Part shown: positions 8,484 through 18,600 of the stretch, in pieces
How positions within the stretch are numbered: position 1 is the stretch's first letter
Layout: every line of letters begins with the position of its first letter
DNA from: Methylorubrum populi
Lineage (GTDB): Bacteria > Pseudomonadota > Alphaproteobacteria > Rhizobiales > Beijerinckiaceae
NCBI GenBank assembly: GCA_020741775.1
Contig: DYYG01000028.1
Span: 1-64,000, forward strand
Reading direction: 5' to 3'
DNA length: 64,000 bases
Position numbers and translations under genes: made by a program
Notes under the pieces: generated by a model
What the model was told of the DNA's origin: nothing
Database searches by the model: none
What the model saw: the letters and a program-made list of their open reading frames with translations, nothing else

Positions 8484-9547
8484 GCTCCACTCCCTTCACG
8501 CAGGATGCGATCCACGGCCGTCGCCACCCGATCGCGGGCGCGGCCGTCGGTGAAGTCACCGAACAGGGCGGCGCGGCGGGCGAGACGCGCCGGCTCGTGG
8601 CGATCAGGTTCGGCGAGGCCAGCGGCGACCGCCGCCGGAAGATCGGCGACCCGTTCGACGCGGGCACCGATGTCGCGCCATCGCCACTCGATCCCGTCCG
8701 GATCGTAGCTGATCGCCGATGTGAACCGCTCAGGATTATCGATCAGAACGATCGGCCGGTTCAGGGCGAGAAAATGGAAGATCGCGCTGGAGGCGTCCGA
8801 CACCATCAGGTCAGCTCCGAGGAGAACGGGGATCAGGTCGGCCTCGGGCGGATGCAGCACGACGTTGACGTGCCGCTCCGCCAAGCGGCGCCATCGCTCG
8901 ATCCAGTCCGGTGCGCTGATCGGGATGTGGGGATGCGGCTTGACGACGATCCCGATCCCTTCGTTCGATCCTCGGATCAGCGCGACGAGGTCATCGCCGA
9001 GCATGGCGGCCGAGGAGAGCAGGGGCGTCCAGGTCGGCGCGTAGACCACGCTCACCGCACAGCCCGGGACCCGAACGCCCCGCTCTCGCGGCGCATCCTG
9101 GAACAGGGGATCGCTCTGGATCAGGCCAGTCGAGAGATAGCTCCGCCGCGGAACATGACCCTGTGCGGTGAACCGCTCGGCGACGGTGGAACTCGCCACG
9201 CAGACATAGTCCGCCGCGTGATAGGACAGGGCAGGACCGTTCTTGCTGATGAGCCCGTGGCCGACATGCAAAATCGTCGCGTCCGGCAAGGTTCGGCGCA
9301 GGGCGACCGCCGTGCCGGCATCGGCGACGATGATCAGATCGGCCTTCCGGTCGCCGGGCCAGCGGTCGTCCTCGAAATCAGCCATGGAGATGCGGGCGAC
9401 CGCGTGCCGCGCCGCAAGAATTTCAGCGAGCGGATCCAGGATGGGGGCATGCCACGCGTACTGATAGATGATCAGAACGGAGAAGACGGCGGGGAGCATG
9501 GCCTTGAAATCCGGTCGGATCGTCGCGTCGGAGACCGGCCGAGGCAT
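8480..9547 (-). CDS. CDP-glycerol glycerophosphotransferase family protein
   Basis: 355-residue glycosyltransferase-fold protein resembling the C-terminal half of TagB/TagF, which transfer glycerol-phosphate from CDP-glycerol to a polymer or lipid-linked acceptor. Matching landmarks are VYAPTWTP, the KPHPH segment, and DLMVSDASSAIFHFLAL followed by RPIVLIDNP. The N-terminal region has no membrane segment. ATG 9547 is used; ATG 9499 would shorten it by 16 residues, and neither has a strong ribosome binding site. It overlaps the cytidylyltransferase gene by 4 bases. The likely product is a glycerol-phosphate decoration on a surface polysaccharide. Confidence 0.68.
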   Translation of the reverse strand: MPRPVSDATIRPDFKAMLPAVFSVLIIYQYAWHAPILDPLAEILAARHAVARISMADFEDDRWPGDRKADLIIVADAGTAVALRRTLPDATILHVGHGLISKNGPALSYHAADYVCVASSTVAERFTAQGHVPRRSYLSTGLIQSDPLFQDAPRERGVRVPGCAVSVVYAPTWTPLLSSAAMLGDDLVALIRGSNEGIGIVVKPHPHIPISAPDWIERWRRLAERHVNVVLHPPEADLIPVLLGADLMVSDASSAIFHFLALNRPIVLIDNPERFTSAISYDPDGIEWRWRDIGARVERVADLPAAVAAGLAEPDRHEPARLARRAALFGDFTDGRARDRVATAVDRILREGSGA

Positions 9548-9642
9548 CCCGAGAGGCGCTGCACGCTCCTCGGAATGCCTTTCTTACATCGCTCCGGCGG
9601 CCGCAAGACGACGGCTGAGCCGCCCGGACCCGGAAGAACCCA

Positions 9643-10899
9643 TCAGACCCACTCGCCCGCGCGCATCACCGGCACCGCTTCTCCCGCGGCGGTGAGGCCG
9701 TCGACATCGATCTCGGCCGAACCGATCATCCAGTCGATATGGATCAGGCTGCGGTTGGCGCCGCGCTCGGCCAGATCCGCCTCGCTCAGGCCCTCACCGC
9801 CGTTGCGGAAGCATTTCGAATAGGCCTGCCCCAGGGCGATGTGGCTGGCGGCGTTCTCGTCGTAGAGGGTGTTGTAGAACAACAGGCCCGAGGCGGAGAT
9901 CGCCGACGAAGCGGGCACCAGAGCCACCTCGCCGAGGCGCGCGGCGCCCTCGTCGGTCTCGAGCACCCGGGCGAGCACGTCGCCGCCGGTGCGGGCCTGC
10001 GCTTCGACAATGCGTCCCTCCGAGAAGCGCACCCGGATGTCGTCGATCAGGGTACCCTGATAGGAGAGCGGCTTGGTGCTGGAGACGTACCCCTCCACCC
10101 GCGCCTTGTGGGGCGTGGTGAACACCTCCTCGGTCGGGATGTTAGCGTTGCAGAGGATGCCGTTCTTGGCCGTCGTGGCGCCGCCGCACCATTCGTGGTC
10201 GTCGGCCAGCCCCACGGTCAGATCGGTGCCGGGCCCGCGAAAGCGCAAAGCCGCGAAGCGGGCACCGTTGAGCCGCTCGGTGCGGCGGCGCAGATCACCG
10301 TTATGGTCGCCCCAGGCCGCCACAGGGTCGGCGTGATCGATGCGGGAGGCGGCGAACACCGCGTCCCATAGGCGGGCGACCGCCTCGTCCTCGGGCAAAT
10401 CCGGGAAGACGGTGCGCGCCCAGGGCTTGGTCGCCGCCGAGACGATGGTCCAATTGGTCGAAAAACCCGCGATCAGCTCCAGGGCGGGAACATAGGCCTG
10501 GGAGCGCGAGCGGTTGGCGCGGGCAACCTTGGCCGGGTCCTGGCCCGCCAGCAGGGAAGGATCGTCGCCGGAGATGGCGAGCCGCGCCGCGCCGTTGCGG
10601 TAGGCCTCCGCCATGCCGGAATAGAGCCAGCCGGCGGCTTTGTCGAAGGCCTCGTCGGGGGCGTGGGCGAAGCGGGCGAGCGTGGCGGCATCGTCCGCGT
10701 AGAAGGTGGTGACCAGCGAAGCGCCGGCCTTGTAGGCATGTTCGGTGATGGCACGGGCCAGGGGCACCGCCTCCAGCGGCGCCGTCATCACCAGTTCCTG
10801 CCCCGGCCTGAGCCCGAGGCCGACCCGCACGGCGACCTCGGCAAGCCGGTCGAGGCGCTCGGCGAAGGGGAGGGCGGCCGTTCCCGGTATCTGGCTCAT
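9643..10899 (-). CDS. Aminopeptidase, M29 family
   Basis: 418-residue metalloaminopeptidase of the AmpS/AmpT (M29) family, which removes N-terminal residues from peptides in the cytoplasm using two divalent metals. Family segments are IPTEEVFTTP (metal-ligand Glu), YNTLYDENAASHIALGQAY (His and Tyr) and NRSLIHIDWMIGS (His/Asp) near the C-terminus. The length matches the family. The frame is open to 11052, but the ATG at 10899 has GGAGAA upstream and begins where family similarity would. A DUF2218 gene lies upstream on the same strand. Confidence 0.88.
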   Translation of the reverse strand: MSQIPGTAALPFAERLDRLAEVAVRVGLGLRPGQELVMTAPLEAVPLARAITEHAYKAGASLVTTFYADDAATLARFAHAPDEAFDKAAGWLYSGMAEAYRNGAARLAISGDDPSLLAGQDPAKVARANRSRSQAYVPALELIAGFSTNWTIVSAATKPWARTVFPDLPEDEAVARLWDAVFAASRIDHADPVAAWGDHNGDLRRRTERLNGARFAALRFRGPGTDLTVGLADDHEWCGGATTAKNGILCNANIPTEEVFTTPHKARVEGYVSSTKPLSYQGTLIDDIRVRFSEGRIVEAQARTGGDVLARVLETDEGAARLGEVALVPASSAISASGLLFYNTLYDENAASHIALGQAYSKCFRNGGEGLSEADLAERGANRSLIHIDWMIGSAEIDVDGLTAAGEAVPVMRAGEWV

Positions 10900-10975
10900 G
10901 GGCGTGGTTCTCCAGGCTGTCCTGTCCCCTGCGCCCGAGCCCCGATCGGAGCGGCCCGTCAGACCGATCCGCGGC

Positions 10976-11269
10976 TCAGGCCGCGCGCGACCAAGTGATC
11001 TCGCCCAGATTCTCGCGGAAGGCAAAGCGCAGGAGGTGATCGGACACCACATTCTCCAGCCGGGTCAGGCCGGCCGGATCGGGGGTGGCGACCTGCATCA
11101 GCAGGGCGTCGGCGCTGGCCTCGAAGGTGCAGATCCGATCCTCGCCGAACGGCACCCGGCCCTTGTCGCCGATCTCTTCCACCGGGAACTTGTGGCTCCA
11201 ATGGCGGCAGAGCTGCTTGAGGTAACGGCTGGCTTCGGCGGTGGGGACCCGAGCCTGTGAGGTGGGCAT
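10976..11269 (-). CDS. DUF2218 family protein
   Basis: 97-residue protein matching the DUF2218 type: a short N-terminus, YLKQLCRHWSHKFPV, an acidic/aromatic middle and LLRFAFRENLGEITW near the end. The function is unknown; in other bacteria such proteins often sit beside siderophore or metal-uptake genes, but none is near here. I chose the ATG at 11269, which has AAGGAGAC upstream; an earlier start at 11290 is possible. It may be co-transcribed with the aminopeptidase 76 bases downstream. Confidence 0.75.
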   Translation of the reverse strand: MPTSQARVPTAEASRYLKQLCRHWSHKFPVEEIGDKGRVPFGEDRICTFEASADALLMQVATPDPAGLTRLENVVSDHLLRFAFRENLGEITWSRAA

Positions 11270-11752
11270 TGTCGTCTCCTTCAAGATCACTGGCGGCGGG
11301 AACGCTCAGACCATCTCCCGCCGCCCTCGGCGCGGCACTTCCCAGGGAAGCGGCACCGCAGCGCAGCATGGAGCAATCGATAAAAACGTCATGCGACGAA
11401 ACGGTGGCGGTTCACCCTGTTTCGGTCCGTCGCAGAGGGCGATTGTCGATCCTTTCGGGTTAACGATCTGACCATCGGCGCGCCATTCCGGTTGCGCGCA
11501 AGGCTGATTCCCGTCTCATGAGCCGGATCATGACGCTTTCTTGTGCGCCGCACAATAACGAGTTGAGGGCCTTCTGGGTTCCCAGGTGCGACTCGTCACC
11601 TCCCGCAAGGCTCGGATCGATCGCGTCTGGACGGCGGAGCTGTTTCGAGCCTGCGCGATGCTCGGGGCTTGCCGGAGGGACGCGCTCCGGCAAGCCCGTC
11701 ACTCGATCATCCCCGCGCCGTGCTCACCAAGGCAGTCCGCCGGAAAAGACGC
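11270..11752. other. Intergenic region with no gene seen
   Basis: 483 bases between the DUF2218 start and the FAD-dehydrogenase stop. Short open frames here have no recognisable content. A strong hairpin at 11665-11697 is listed separately. The promoter for the DUF2218/aminopeptidase pair should lie between 11270 and about 11400. Confidence 0.4.
11665..11697 (-). terminator. Perfect 13-bp hairpin downstream of the FAD-linked dehydrogenase gene
   Basis: GGGCTTGCCGGAG at 11665-11677 pairs perfectly with CTCCGGCAAGCCC at 11685-11697 around a 7-base loop. It lies 56 bases past the stop of the minus-strand dehydrogenase gene. No T-run follows on either strand. Confidence 0.5.
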
Positions 11753-13207
11753 TCAGACGGGGAGGGCGGGCGGCGGGTCGTCGGAGAGGGCCACGACCTT
11801 TCCGGGATTGAGCAGATCGTGCGGATCGAGGGCCGCCTTCAGTCGCCGCATCAGGTCGAAGCCGACCGGATCGGCGGTGCGGGCGAGTTCGTCACGCTTG
11901 ATCAGGCCGATGCCGTGCTCGGCGGCGATCGAGCCGTCCATCCGCTCGACGATGGCGTGGACGATGCGGTTGAAGCGGCTCCATTGGCTGAGGAAAGCCG
12001 CCTTCTCCATGCCGACGGGCTGGGTCAGGTTGAAGTGGATGTTGCCATCGCCGAAATGCCCGAACGGGCAGGGGCGCAGCCCCGGCATCTCGGCCTCGCA
12101 GGCGGCGCTCGCCTCGTCCAGGAAGTCGGCGAGCCGGGAGAGCGGCAGCGAGACATCGTGCTTGATCGAGCCGCCCTCCGCCTTCTGCACCTCGGGGAGC
12201 AGCTCGCGCAGGCGCCACAGGGCCGCGTCCTGCGCGGCGCTGCCGCCGATGACGGCGTCCTGCACCAGACCCGCCTCCATCGCCTCGGACAGCAGGGCCT
12301 CTAGTGTCGCGCGGGCGTCGCTTCCGGGATGGGGAGAGGAAAGCTCGACCAGGGCGTAGGCGTCATGAGTCCCGGCGAGCGGCGGGCGCACATCGATGCC
12401 GTGCCTCAACACCATCTCCAGGCCGAACCGGGGCATGTACTCGAAAGCCGTCAGCCCCCGGTCGGCGCCCGACCGCAGCCGCTCGAACAGGGCCAGGGCC
12501 GCCTGCGCCGAGGGCAGGCCGACGAAGCCGACGCTCTTGGACAGCGGCTTGGGAAACAGCTTCAGAGTCGCGGCGGTGATGAGGCCGAGGGTCCCCTCCG
12601 AACCGACGAAGAGATGCTTGAGGTCGTAGCCCGCATTGTTCTTGCGCAGGGCCTTCAGCCCGTTCCAGATCCGGCCGTCGGCGAGCACGACTTCGAGTCC
12701 GAGCACGAGGTCGCGGGCATTGCCGTAGGCGAGCACGGCGAGCCCTCCGGCATTGGTGGCGAGGCCGCCGCCGATCCGCGCCGTGCCTTCCGCCGCCCAG
12801 GAGAGCGGGAACAGCATCCCCGCCGCGTCGGCCGCAGCCTGCACCTCGGCCACGGTCAGGCCCGCCTCGACCGTGATGCTGGCGCCCAGGGGATCGACGG
12901 CGCGCAGACGCGTCAGGCGGTTCAGCGACAGCACGATGCCGCCGAAGGGCACACCACCGCCGACGAGACCGGTATTGCCCCCCTGGGCCACCACCGGCAC
13001 CCGCGCCTCGGCGCAGGCCCGCACCGCGAAGGCGACCTCCTCGGTCGTTCCCGGCGCGACCACGGCCAGGGCGTTGCCGCGATAGAGCCCGCGCGCCTCG
13101 ACGAGATGCGGCGCGAGACCTTCCGGATCGCTGCGGACATGCCGTGCGCCGAGCCGCTCCGAGAGCGTGGCGAGGAGGCGATCACGGGAGGGGCCGGCAG
13201 CGGTCAT
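11753..13207 (-). CDS. FAD-linked 2-hydroxyacid dehydrogenase (GlcD/D2HGDH-like)
   Basis: 484-residue FAD enzyme of the VAO/GlcD fold that oxidises a D-2-hydroxy acid such as D-lactate or D-2-hydroxyglutarate. The FAD-binding half has VVAQGGNTGLVGGGVP and RIGGGLATNAGG. The C-terminal cap has PFGHFGDGNIHFN, whose His residues bind the catalytic metal, and AAEHGIGLIK, typical of D-2-hydroxyglutarate/D-lactate dehydrogenases. The length matches single-subunit members. No Fe-S domain is present, so electrons probably pass to another carrier. The ATG at 13207 is used; the substrate is uncertain. Confidence 0.85.
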   Translation of the reverse strand: MTAAGPSRDRLLATLSERLGARHVRSDPEGLAPHLVEARGLYRGNALAVVAPGTTEEVAFAVRACAEARVPVVAQGGNTGLVGGGVPFGGIVLSLNRLTRLRAVDPLGASITVEAGLTVAEVQAAADAAGMLFPLSWAAEGTARIGGGLATNAGGLAVLAYGNARDLVLGLEVVLADGRIWNGLKALRKNNAGYDLKHLFVGSEGTLGLITAATLKLFPKPLSKSVGFVGLPSAQAALALFERLRSGADRGLTAFEYMPRFGLEMVLRHGIDVRPPLAGTHDAYALVELSSPHPGSDARATLEALLSEAMEAGLVQDAVIGGSAAQDAALWRLRELLPEVQKAEGGSIKHDVSLPLSRLADFLDEASAACEAEMPGLRPCPFGHFGDGNIHFNLTQPVGMEKAAFLSQWSRFNRIVHAIVERMDGSIAAEHGIGLIKRDELARTADPVGFDLMRRLKAALDPHDLLNPGKVVALSDDPPPALPV

Positions 13208-13404
13208 CGGCGAAAGTCGGGCAGTGGAAGCGTCCAGCTCAGATAGGCCAGGGGAGCGCCCATTGCACGCCGGGATGGGTCTTGCGGCAGACAGCCCGAG
13301 TCCGGCATGGCACGCAGCGCGCTTCCGATGGTTTTCTTCCCGCGGCGGATCGCCGCCCGGTTCGCTCGCGTTCCGCTCTCCCGACCATGAGGCTTCCAGG
13401 CGCC

Positions 13405-14100
13405 ATGCTGTCCGTGATCCCGAACCCGCCCCGCATCACGCTGCCGATCCATGGCAGCGACGATCTCTTCCCCGTGCGGCGGGTCTATTGCGTCGGCCGC
13501 AACTACCGCGCCCATGCCCGAGAGATGGGCGCAGACGAGCGCGACCCGCCCTTCTTCTTCCTCAAACCCGCCGACACCCTGCAGGTCGTGCCCGAGGGCG
13601 GGACGGCCGACCATCCCTATCCGCCGCGCACCGAGAACTACCATTTCGAGGTGGAGCTGGTGGCTGCCCTCGGCGTGGGCGGACGCGATATCCCCGTCGC
13701 CACCGCCGCCGCCCATGTCTACGGCTACGCCATCGGCCTCGACATGACCCGCCGGGACCTCCAGGACGAGGCCAAGCGGCAGGCCAGGCCCTGGGAACTC
13801 GGCAAGGCGGCGGATTTCTCCGCGCCGATCGGCCCCCTGCGACCGGCCGGCACCATCGGTCATCCGCGCTCCGGTGCGATCACCCTCGCCGTCGATGGCG
13901 ACGAGCGCCAGCGGGGCGACCTCTCGGAGATGATCTGGTCGGTCCCGGAGCAGGTCGCGCTGCTCTCGACCTATTTCGAGCTGCATCCCGGCGACCTGAT
14001 CTTCACCGGCACGCCCTCCGGCGTCGGCCCGGTCCGGCGCGGACAGACGATGACGGCGCGGATCGAGGGCCTCGGCGCGATCGGACTCAAGGTCGTGTGA
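13405..14100 (+). CDS. Fumarylacetoacetate hydrolase family protein
   Basis: 231-residue metal-dependent hydrolase/decarboxylase of the FAH fold. YCVGRNY is the N-terminal family signature. The metal ligands Glu82, Glu84 (FEVELV) and Asp113 (GLDMTRRDLQ) are present, with TGTPSGVGPV near the C-terminus. The length fits the YcgM-type acylpyruvase or 2-keto-4-pentenoate-type members. An in-frame ATG at 13387 would add six residues. The gene is divergent from the FAD-linked dehydrogenase, and a Nudix gene follows 31 bases later. The exact substrate is unknown. Confidence 0.85.
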   Translation: MLSVIPNPPRITLPIHGSDDLFPVRRVYCVGRNYRAHAREMGADERDPPFFFLKPADTLQVVPEGGTADHPYPPRTENYHFEVELVAALGVGGRDIPVATAAAHVYGYAIGLDMTRRDLQDEAKRQARPWELGKAADFSAPIGPLRPAGTIGHPRSGAITLAVDGDERQRGDLSEMIWSVPEQVALLSTYFELHPGDLIFTGTPSGVGPVRRGQTMTARIEGLGAIGLKVV

Positions 14101-14131
14101 CGCTCGCGCACCGGCAGGATAGAAGCCGGGG

Positions 14132-14608
14132 ATGATCGTGAATCTCGACCGGCCCTGGCTGCAGCGGCTCGCCCTGCGCGCCGCGCTCCTCACCCGCGGC
14201 ATGACGCTCGGCGTCCGCGGCGTCGCCATCGACGGGCAGGGGAGGGTGTGCCTCGTGCGCCATACCTATGTCGGCGGCTGGCATCTGCCGGGCGGCGGCA
14301 TCGAACCGGGCGAGAGCGCCCCGGCCGCCATGATCCGCGAGTTCCGCGAGGAGGCCGAGATCGTGGTCGCGCCGGAGGCGCCCCTGCGGCTGCACGGCTT
14401 CTTCCTCAATCCGGGAGCGCAGCGCCGCGACCATATCGCCCTCTACGTGGCCCCGGCCTTCACGGTGACCGGTCCGAAGCGGCCCGACCGCGAGATCGCC
14501 GAGAGCGGCTTCTTCCCCCTCGACGCCCTGCCGGCGGACACCACCCGCGCCACCCGCACCCGCCTCGGTGAGATCCGCCACGGGCATCCGCCGGCCGAGC
14601 TTTGGTGA
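14132..14608 (+). CDS. Nudix hydrolase
   Basis: 158-residue Nudix-fold protein that should cleave a nucleoside diphosphate linked to another group. The Nudix box reads GGIEPGE, seven residues, then REFREEAEI. This keeps the metal-binding REXXEE core but has Glu where the consensus has Gly near the end. HTYVGGWHLPGGG precedes it. The start is the ATG at 14132. It probably belongs to a transcript with the FAH-family gene upstream. The substrate is not predictable. Confidence 0.82.
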   Translation: MIVNLDRPWLQRLALRAALLTRGMTLGVRGVAIDGQGRVCLVRHTYVGGWHLPGGGIEPGESAPAAMIREFREEAEIVVAPEAPLRLHGFFLNPGAQRRDHIALYVAPAFTVTGPKRPDREIAESGFFPLDALPADTTRATRTRLGEIRHGHPPAELW

Positions 14609-14712
14609 GCCGCGTAAAAACCGCGAACTTGGCCCTTGCATCCTCCGGCGGAATGGTGTTTAGACAGCGCCACCGACGGAGGCGCCACGGCGCCGGACGA
14701 ACGGACGAGAGA

Positions 14713-14787
14713 GCGGGTGTAGCTCAGGGGTAGAGCACAACCTTGCCAAGGTTGGGGTCGAGGGTTCGAATCCCTTCGCCCGCTCCA
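14713..14787 (+). tRNA. tRNA-Gly (GCC)
   Basis: 75 bases including an encoded CCA. The acceptor GCGGGTG pairs with CGCCCGC (one G-T). The anticodon loop TTGCCAA gives anticodon GCC, and the T arm contains GGTTCGAATCC. An identical copy lies 90 bases downstream. Confidence 0.95.
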
Positions 14788-14877
14788 GTTTTTAAAAACT
14801 GACCAACCAACGAAGGCCACCAGCGCGTGTCTTTCGTTCTGGCTCGTAACCGATCGTCCACACGGACGGACATGTGA

Positions 14878-14952
14878 GCGGGTGTAGCTCAGGGGTAGAG
14901 CACAACCTTGCCAAGGTTGGGGTCGAGGGTTCGAATCCCTTCGCCCGCTCCA
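14878..14952 (+). tRNA. tRNA-Gly (GCC), second copy
   Basis: Base-for-base repeat of the upstream tRNA-Gly gene, with the same GCC anticodon and encoded CCA. The spacer between the two is not repeated, so only the tRNA is duplicated. Confidence 0.95.
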
Positions 14953-15672
14953 GTTTCATCGACATCAAGTGATTTCAGCCCCGACCCGCGACGCGATCGC
15001 AGGGCCGCGACGGGCTGATCATCCGCGTCTCACCCCTGCTTTTCCTCGACCGGCTCGCTCCGAGCCGCACGCCCGCGCCGGCCGCGACCTCTGTCACCCT
15101 GCCGCCACACGCGCTGCGCCGCGTCGGGCGGCGGGCAGAAGAGCCGTCGAGAGTGTCAATCATATGTTATATTCTCCATCCAGAACCGGAGAATGTCGGG
15201 CTCGGCGCTCGATCCTGCCCAGACCAGGGTCCTCGTGATCCAGGCTCGAGCAACGGACGGGTCGTAAGGCGGGGCGGTCTTCACCGATCTGAAGACCGAA
15301 TCGGCTTAAGCGCAGTCACAAAGCCCCGATCACCACGAACGCTCGCGGCGCCAAGACGGCACAGTGGGGGTTGTGGCGAGGCTCCCACGGAGCGTCGTGC
15401 CGAGACACCCATCGGCACTTGGAGATGGACGATGCAGAACCCGACAGGCTTGCGCATCCCGGTCAGATCCCGACGCTCTGCGCGGCTCACCATGCCGGGC
15501 AACTCGTGACGTCAGCATGTCATGCACCAGCGAAGATGATCCGTGCTGGTCATAGACATACCTCCGGTTATGACCAGATCCGTCAAAGCAAAGATTTGCG
15601 TGCCTGTGCCTGTCAGCTTGGCACCGCGTAAGACCAGCGCACGATCACAGGTATAGAAGGGCCCGCTTTTCC
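14953..15672. other. 720-base region upstream of the giant autotransporter, no gene seen
   Basis: No open frame here has recognisable protein content. A hairpin with an 8-bp stem (15275-15282 with 15291-15298, loop 8) lies in the middle. The 3' end must hold the autotransporter promoter; GAAGGG at about 15656-15661 is a possible ribosome binding site. The length of this leader suggests regulation, but I cannot name sites. Confidence 0.4.
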
Positions 15673-18600
15673 ATGACTTCGCCCTGGATGTCTCGCCCTC
15701 GCCGGCGGATGGATTCAACCCGGCTGGGATGCTCCCTCGCGCTGCTGACGGGAGTGAGCGTCTGCGCGCTGATCGCGACGCAGGGCAGGGAGGCCCGGGC
15801 CCAGGACGCCGCGCGCTCCTTCGTGCAGCGCGGGGCCGACGGCCCGAAGGGTGAGAACTGCGCCTTATTCTGCTTCAACAAAGATGGCGGTGACGGCACG
15901 AGCGGGCCGAATGTGCAGGCCGCCCAGGGCGACGCGCTGACGATCGTCCAGGGCATGGCCGTCAAGGCCGCGTCGACCGGCGGAAACGGCGGGGACAATC
16001 CGAAGGGCCTCGTCTTCGACGGCTATGGCGGTCGGGGCGGAAACAGCGGCGCCGTGACTCTGACCGAGACCGGGTCGGTGAGTGGCGGCATCGATCAGAG
16101 CACCGGGCTCGCGCTGATCGGCATCGCCTCGCAGGGCGGCAAGGGCGGGGATGGTGGGGATAAGGGCATCGCCCGGGGCGGCGATGGCGGCCCGGCCCGT
16201 CTCATCCTGCAAGCGCCGGTCTCCGCCTTCGGGGATCGCACCTCCGGCGTCTCGGTTCGCTCCAAGGGCGGCAAGGCGGGCGACGGCGCCACCTCCGAAA
16301 GCAAGCGCTCGGAGCAGATGGGCGGCCTGGGCGGCTTGGCGGAACTCACCGTTACTCCCGCGGGCAGGATCGAGACCGGCGGCGCCTCCGCGCCCGGTGC
16401 CGTGATCGAGTCCCTCGGCGGCGATGGCGGCATGAGAACCACACGGGGCAGCAGCGAGCTTCCCGGCGATGCCGGAGCCGGCGGTCGAGCCGTGCTCGTC
16501 AACCAGGGCAGCATCGTCACGGCGGGTGCGAACTCGGTCGGTGTGCTGGTCCAGAGTGTCGGCGGCGCCGGTGGTGGCGACACCACCGGCATCAACGGCT
16601 CGGCGGGCGGCAAGGGCGGCGCCGGCGGCGCGGTCAAGGTCGATCAGATCGGGAACATCACGACCCTGGGCGCCTACAGCTCGGCCCTCATCGCCCAATC
16701 GGTCGGCGGGCCCGGCGGCGATGGCGGCCGCGCGCCCTTCGGCAGCGGCGGCGACGGCGGCTCGGCCGGGGCCGGCGGACCAGTGGAGGTGACCCAGGCC
16801 GGCACGATCCGGACCTCCGGGACCGGCTCGGTCGGCGTCTTGGCGCAGAGCGTCGGCGGCGGCAACGCGCTCGACGCCTTCCAGGCCTCGGCCCCACAGG
16901 CCGGGCGCGGCGGGGGCAGCGGCGGACAGGCCGGTATCCTGCCCTTCACCTCCGGCGGAACCGGGGGCATGGGCGGCCTCGGCGGCGCGGTCACGGTGCA
17001 GCAGAATGGCGTGATCGAGACGGCGGGGACGGACGCTTACGGCATCCTAGCCCAGAGCATCGGCGGCGGCGGCGGCGTCGGCGGCGCCTCGATCAAACCG
17101 GGCGCCTTCTTCACCTACGCGCTGGGCGGCGGCGGCGGAGCCGGCGGCCATGCCGGCACGGTCCAGGTGAAGGCGACGGGCGGATCGATCGCGACCTCCG
17201 GGGACGGGGCGAGCGCGATTTTGGCCCAGAGCATCGGCGGCGGCGGCGGCACCGGCGGCGTCGCCTCGGCCACTACCGGAAGTCCGGCCTTCGCCGTCGC
17301 CCTCTCGGTGGGCGGCAGCGGCGGCGGCGGCGGAAAGGGCGGCGAGGCCCGGATCGAGAGCGGTGCCAGCGTGACCACGAGCGGTCGCGCGGCGATCGGA
17401 CTCGATGCGCTCAGCATCGGCGGCGGCGGCGGCATCGGCGGCTCGGCGCGCTCCACGGCCATCGCGACGCCTCTGATCCTGCCCAACGGGAAGGCGGTGC
17501 CGAGCGTCGCCGTCAGCGCCTCGGTCGGCGGTTCCGGTGGCCTGGGCGGCGAGGGCGGCCTGGCCTCGGCGACTCAAAGCGGCACCGTCGTCACCTATGG
17601 CGTCGGGTCGATCGGCGTGCAGGCCCTCAGCATCGGCGGCGGCGGCGGCATCGCCGGCGACGCTCTGTCCTATGCGCTTGCCATCGCGCCGCCCGGCGAG
17701 GCGGCGATCAGCTTCAGCACCACCCTCGGCGGAACCGGCGGTGGCGGCGGCAAGGGCGGCCGGGCCGAAATCACCAATAAAGGTGCCGTCTCCACCTCCG
17801 GTGACGAGGCCATCGGCCTCCAGGCCGAGAGCATCGGCGGCGGCGGCGGCAATGCCGGCAAGTCGAACACCACGAGCAACAGTCTCAGCCTGCGGCAGAA
17901 CATCGACGCGGCACAGGCTATCGGTGGCAAGGGTGGCAGCGGCGGCGATGGCGGCACGATCGGCGTCGACAATTTCGGCACGGTGGTGACCGGCGGCAGC
18001 TTCGCCCACGGCATCCTGGCTCAAAGCATCGGCGGCGGCGGCGGCAATGGCGGCAGCGCCACCGGGCTCGCCGCACCCGGCCTCTCCTTCGACAAGACCC
18101 TGAACGAGCTCGTCGGCAAGCTCCCGGTGGCGGACACCCTGGCCGTGACCTGGACCATCGGCGGCCAGGGCGGCGGCGGCGGCAAGGGGCAGGCCGTCAC
18201 CGTGACCAATGCCGGCGGCCTGCGGACCGGCGGCTCCGACGCGATCGGCATCTTCGCCCAAAGTATCGGCGGCGGCGGTGGCACCGGAGGCGACGTGCAG
18301 GGCGCTGCCCAGGGCCAGCTCAACGTGAACCTCACCCTCGGCGGCAAGGGTGGCAGCGGCAATACCGGCGGCAGCGTCACGGTCACCAACGCCGCGGCGG
18401 GCGGAATCGAGACCTGGGGCGACGGCGCGCACGGCATCGTCGCGCAGAGCATCGGCGGCGGTGGCGGCAGCGGCGGCAGCGTCGCCGCGCGGAAGGATTC
18501 CAAGCCGGACGCCGTCGGCGAAATCTGGACCCAGATCAAGACGGCGATCGGCGTCACAGCCTACAACGACTGGGCCAAGGACAAGAAGAACAAGGATTCC

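Noticed and set aside
15153..15631. Short open frames upstream of the giant autotransporter
   Set aside because: None has protein-like composition or a start signal; they overlap in several frames on both strands.
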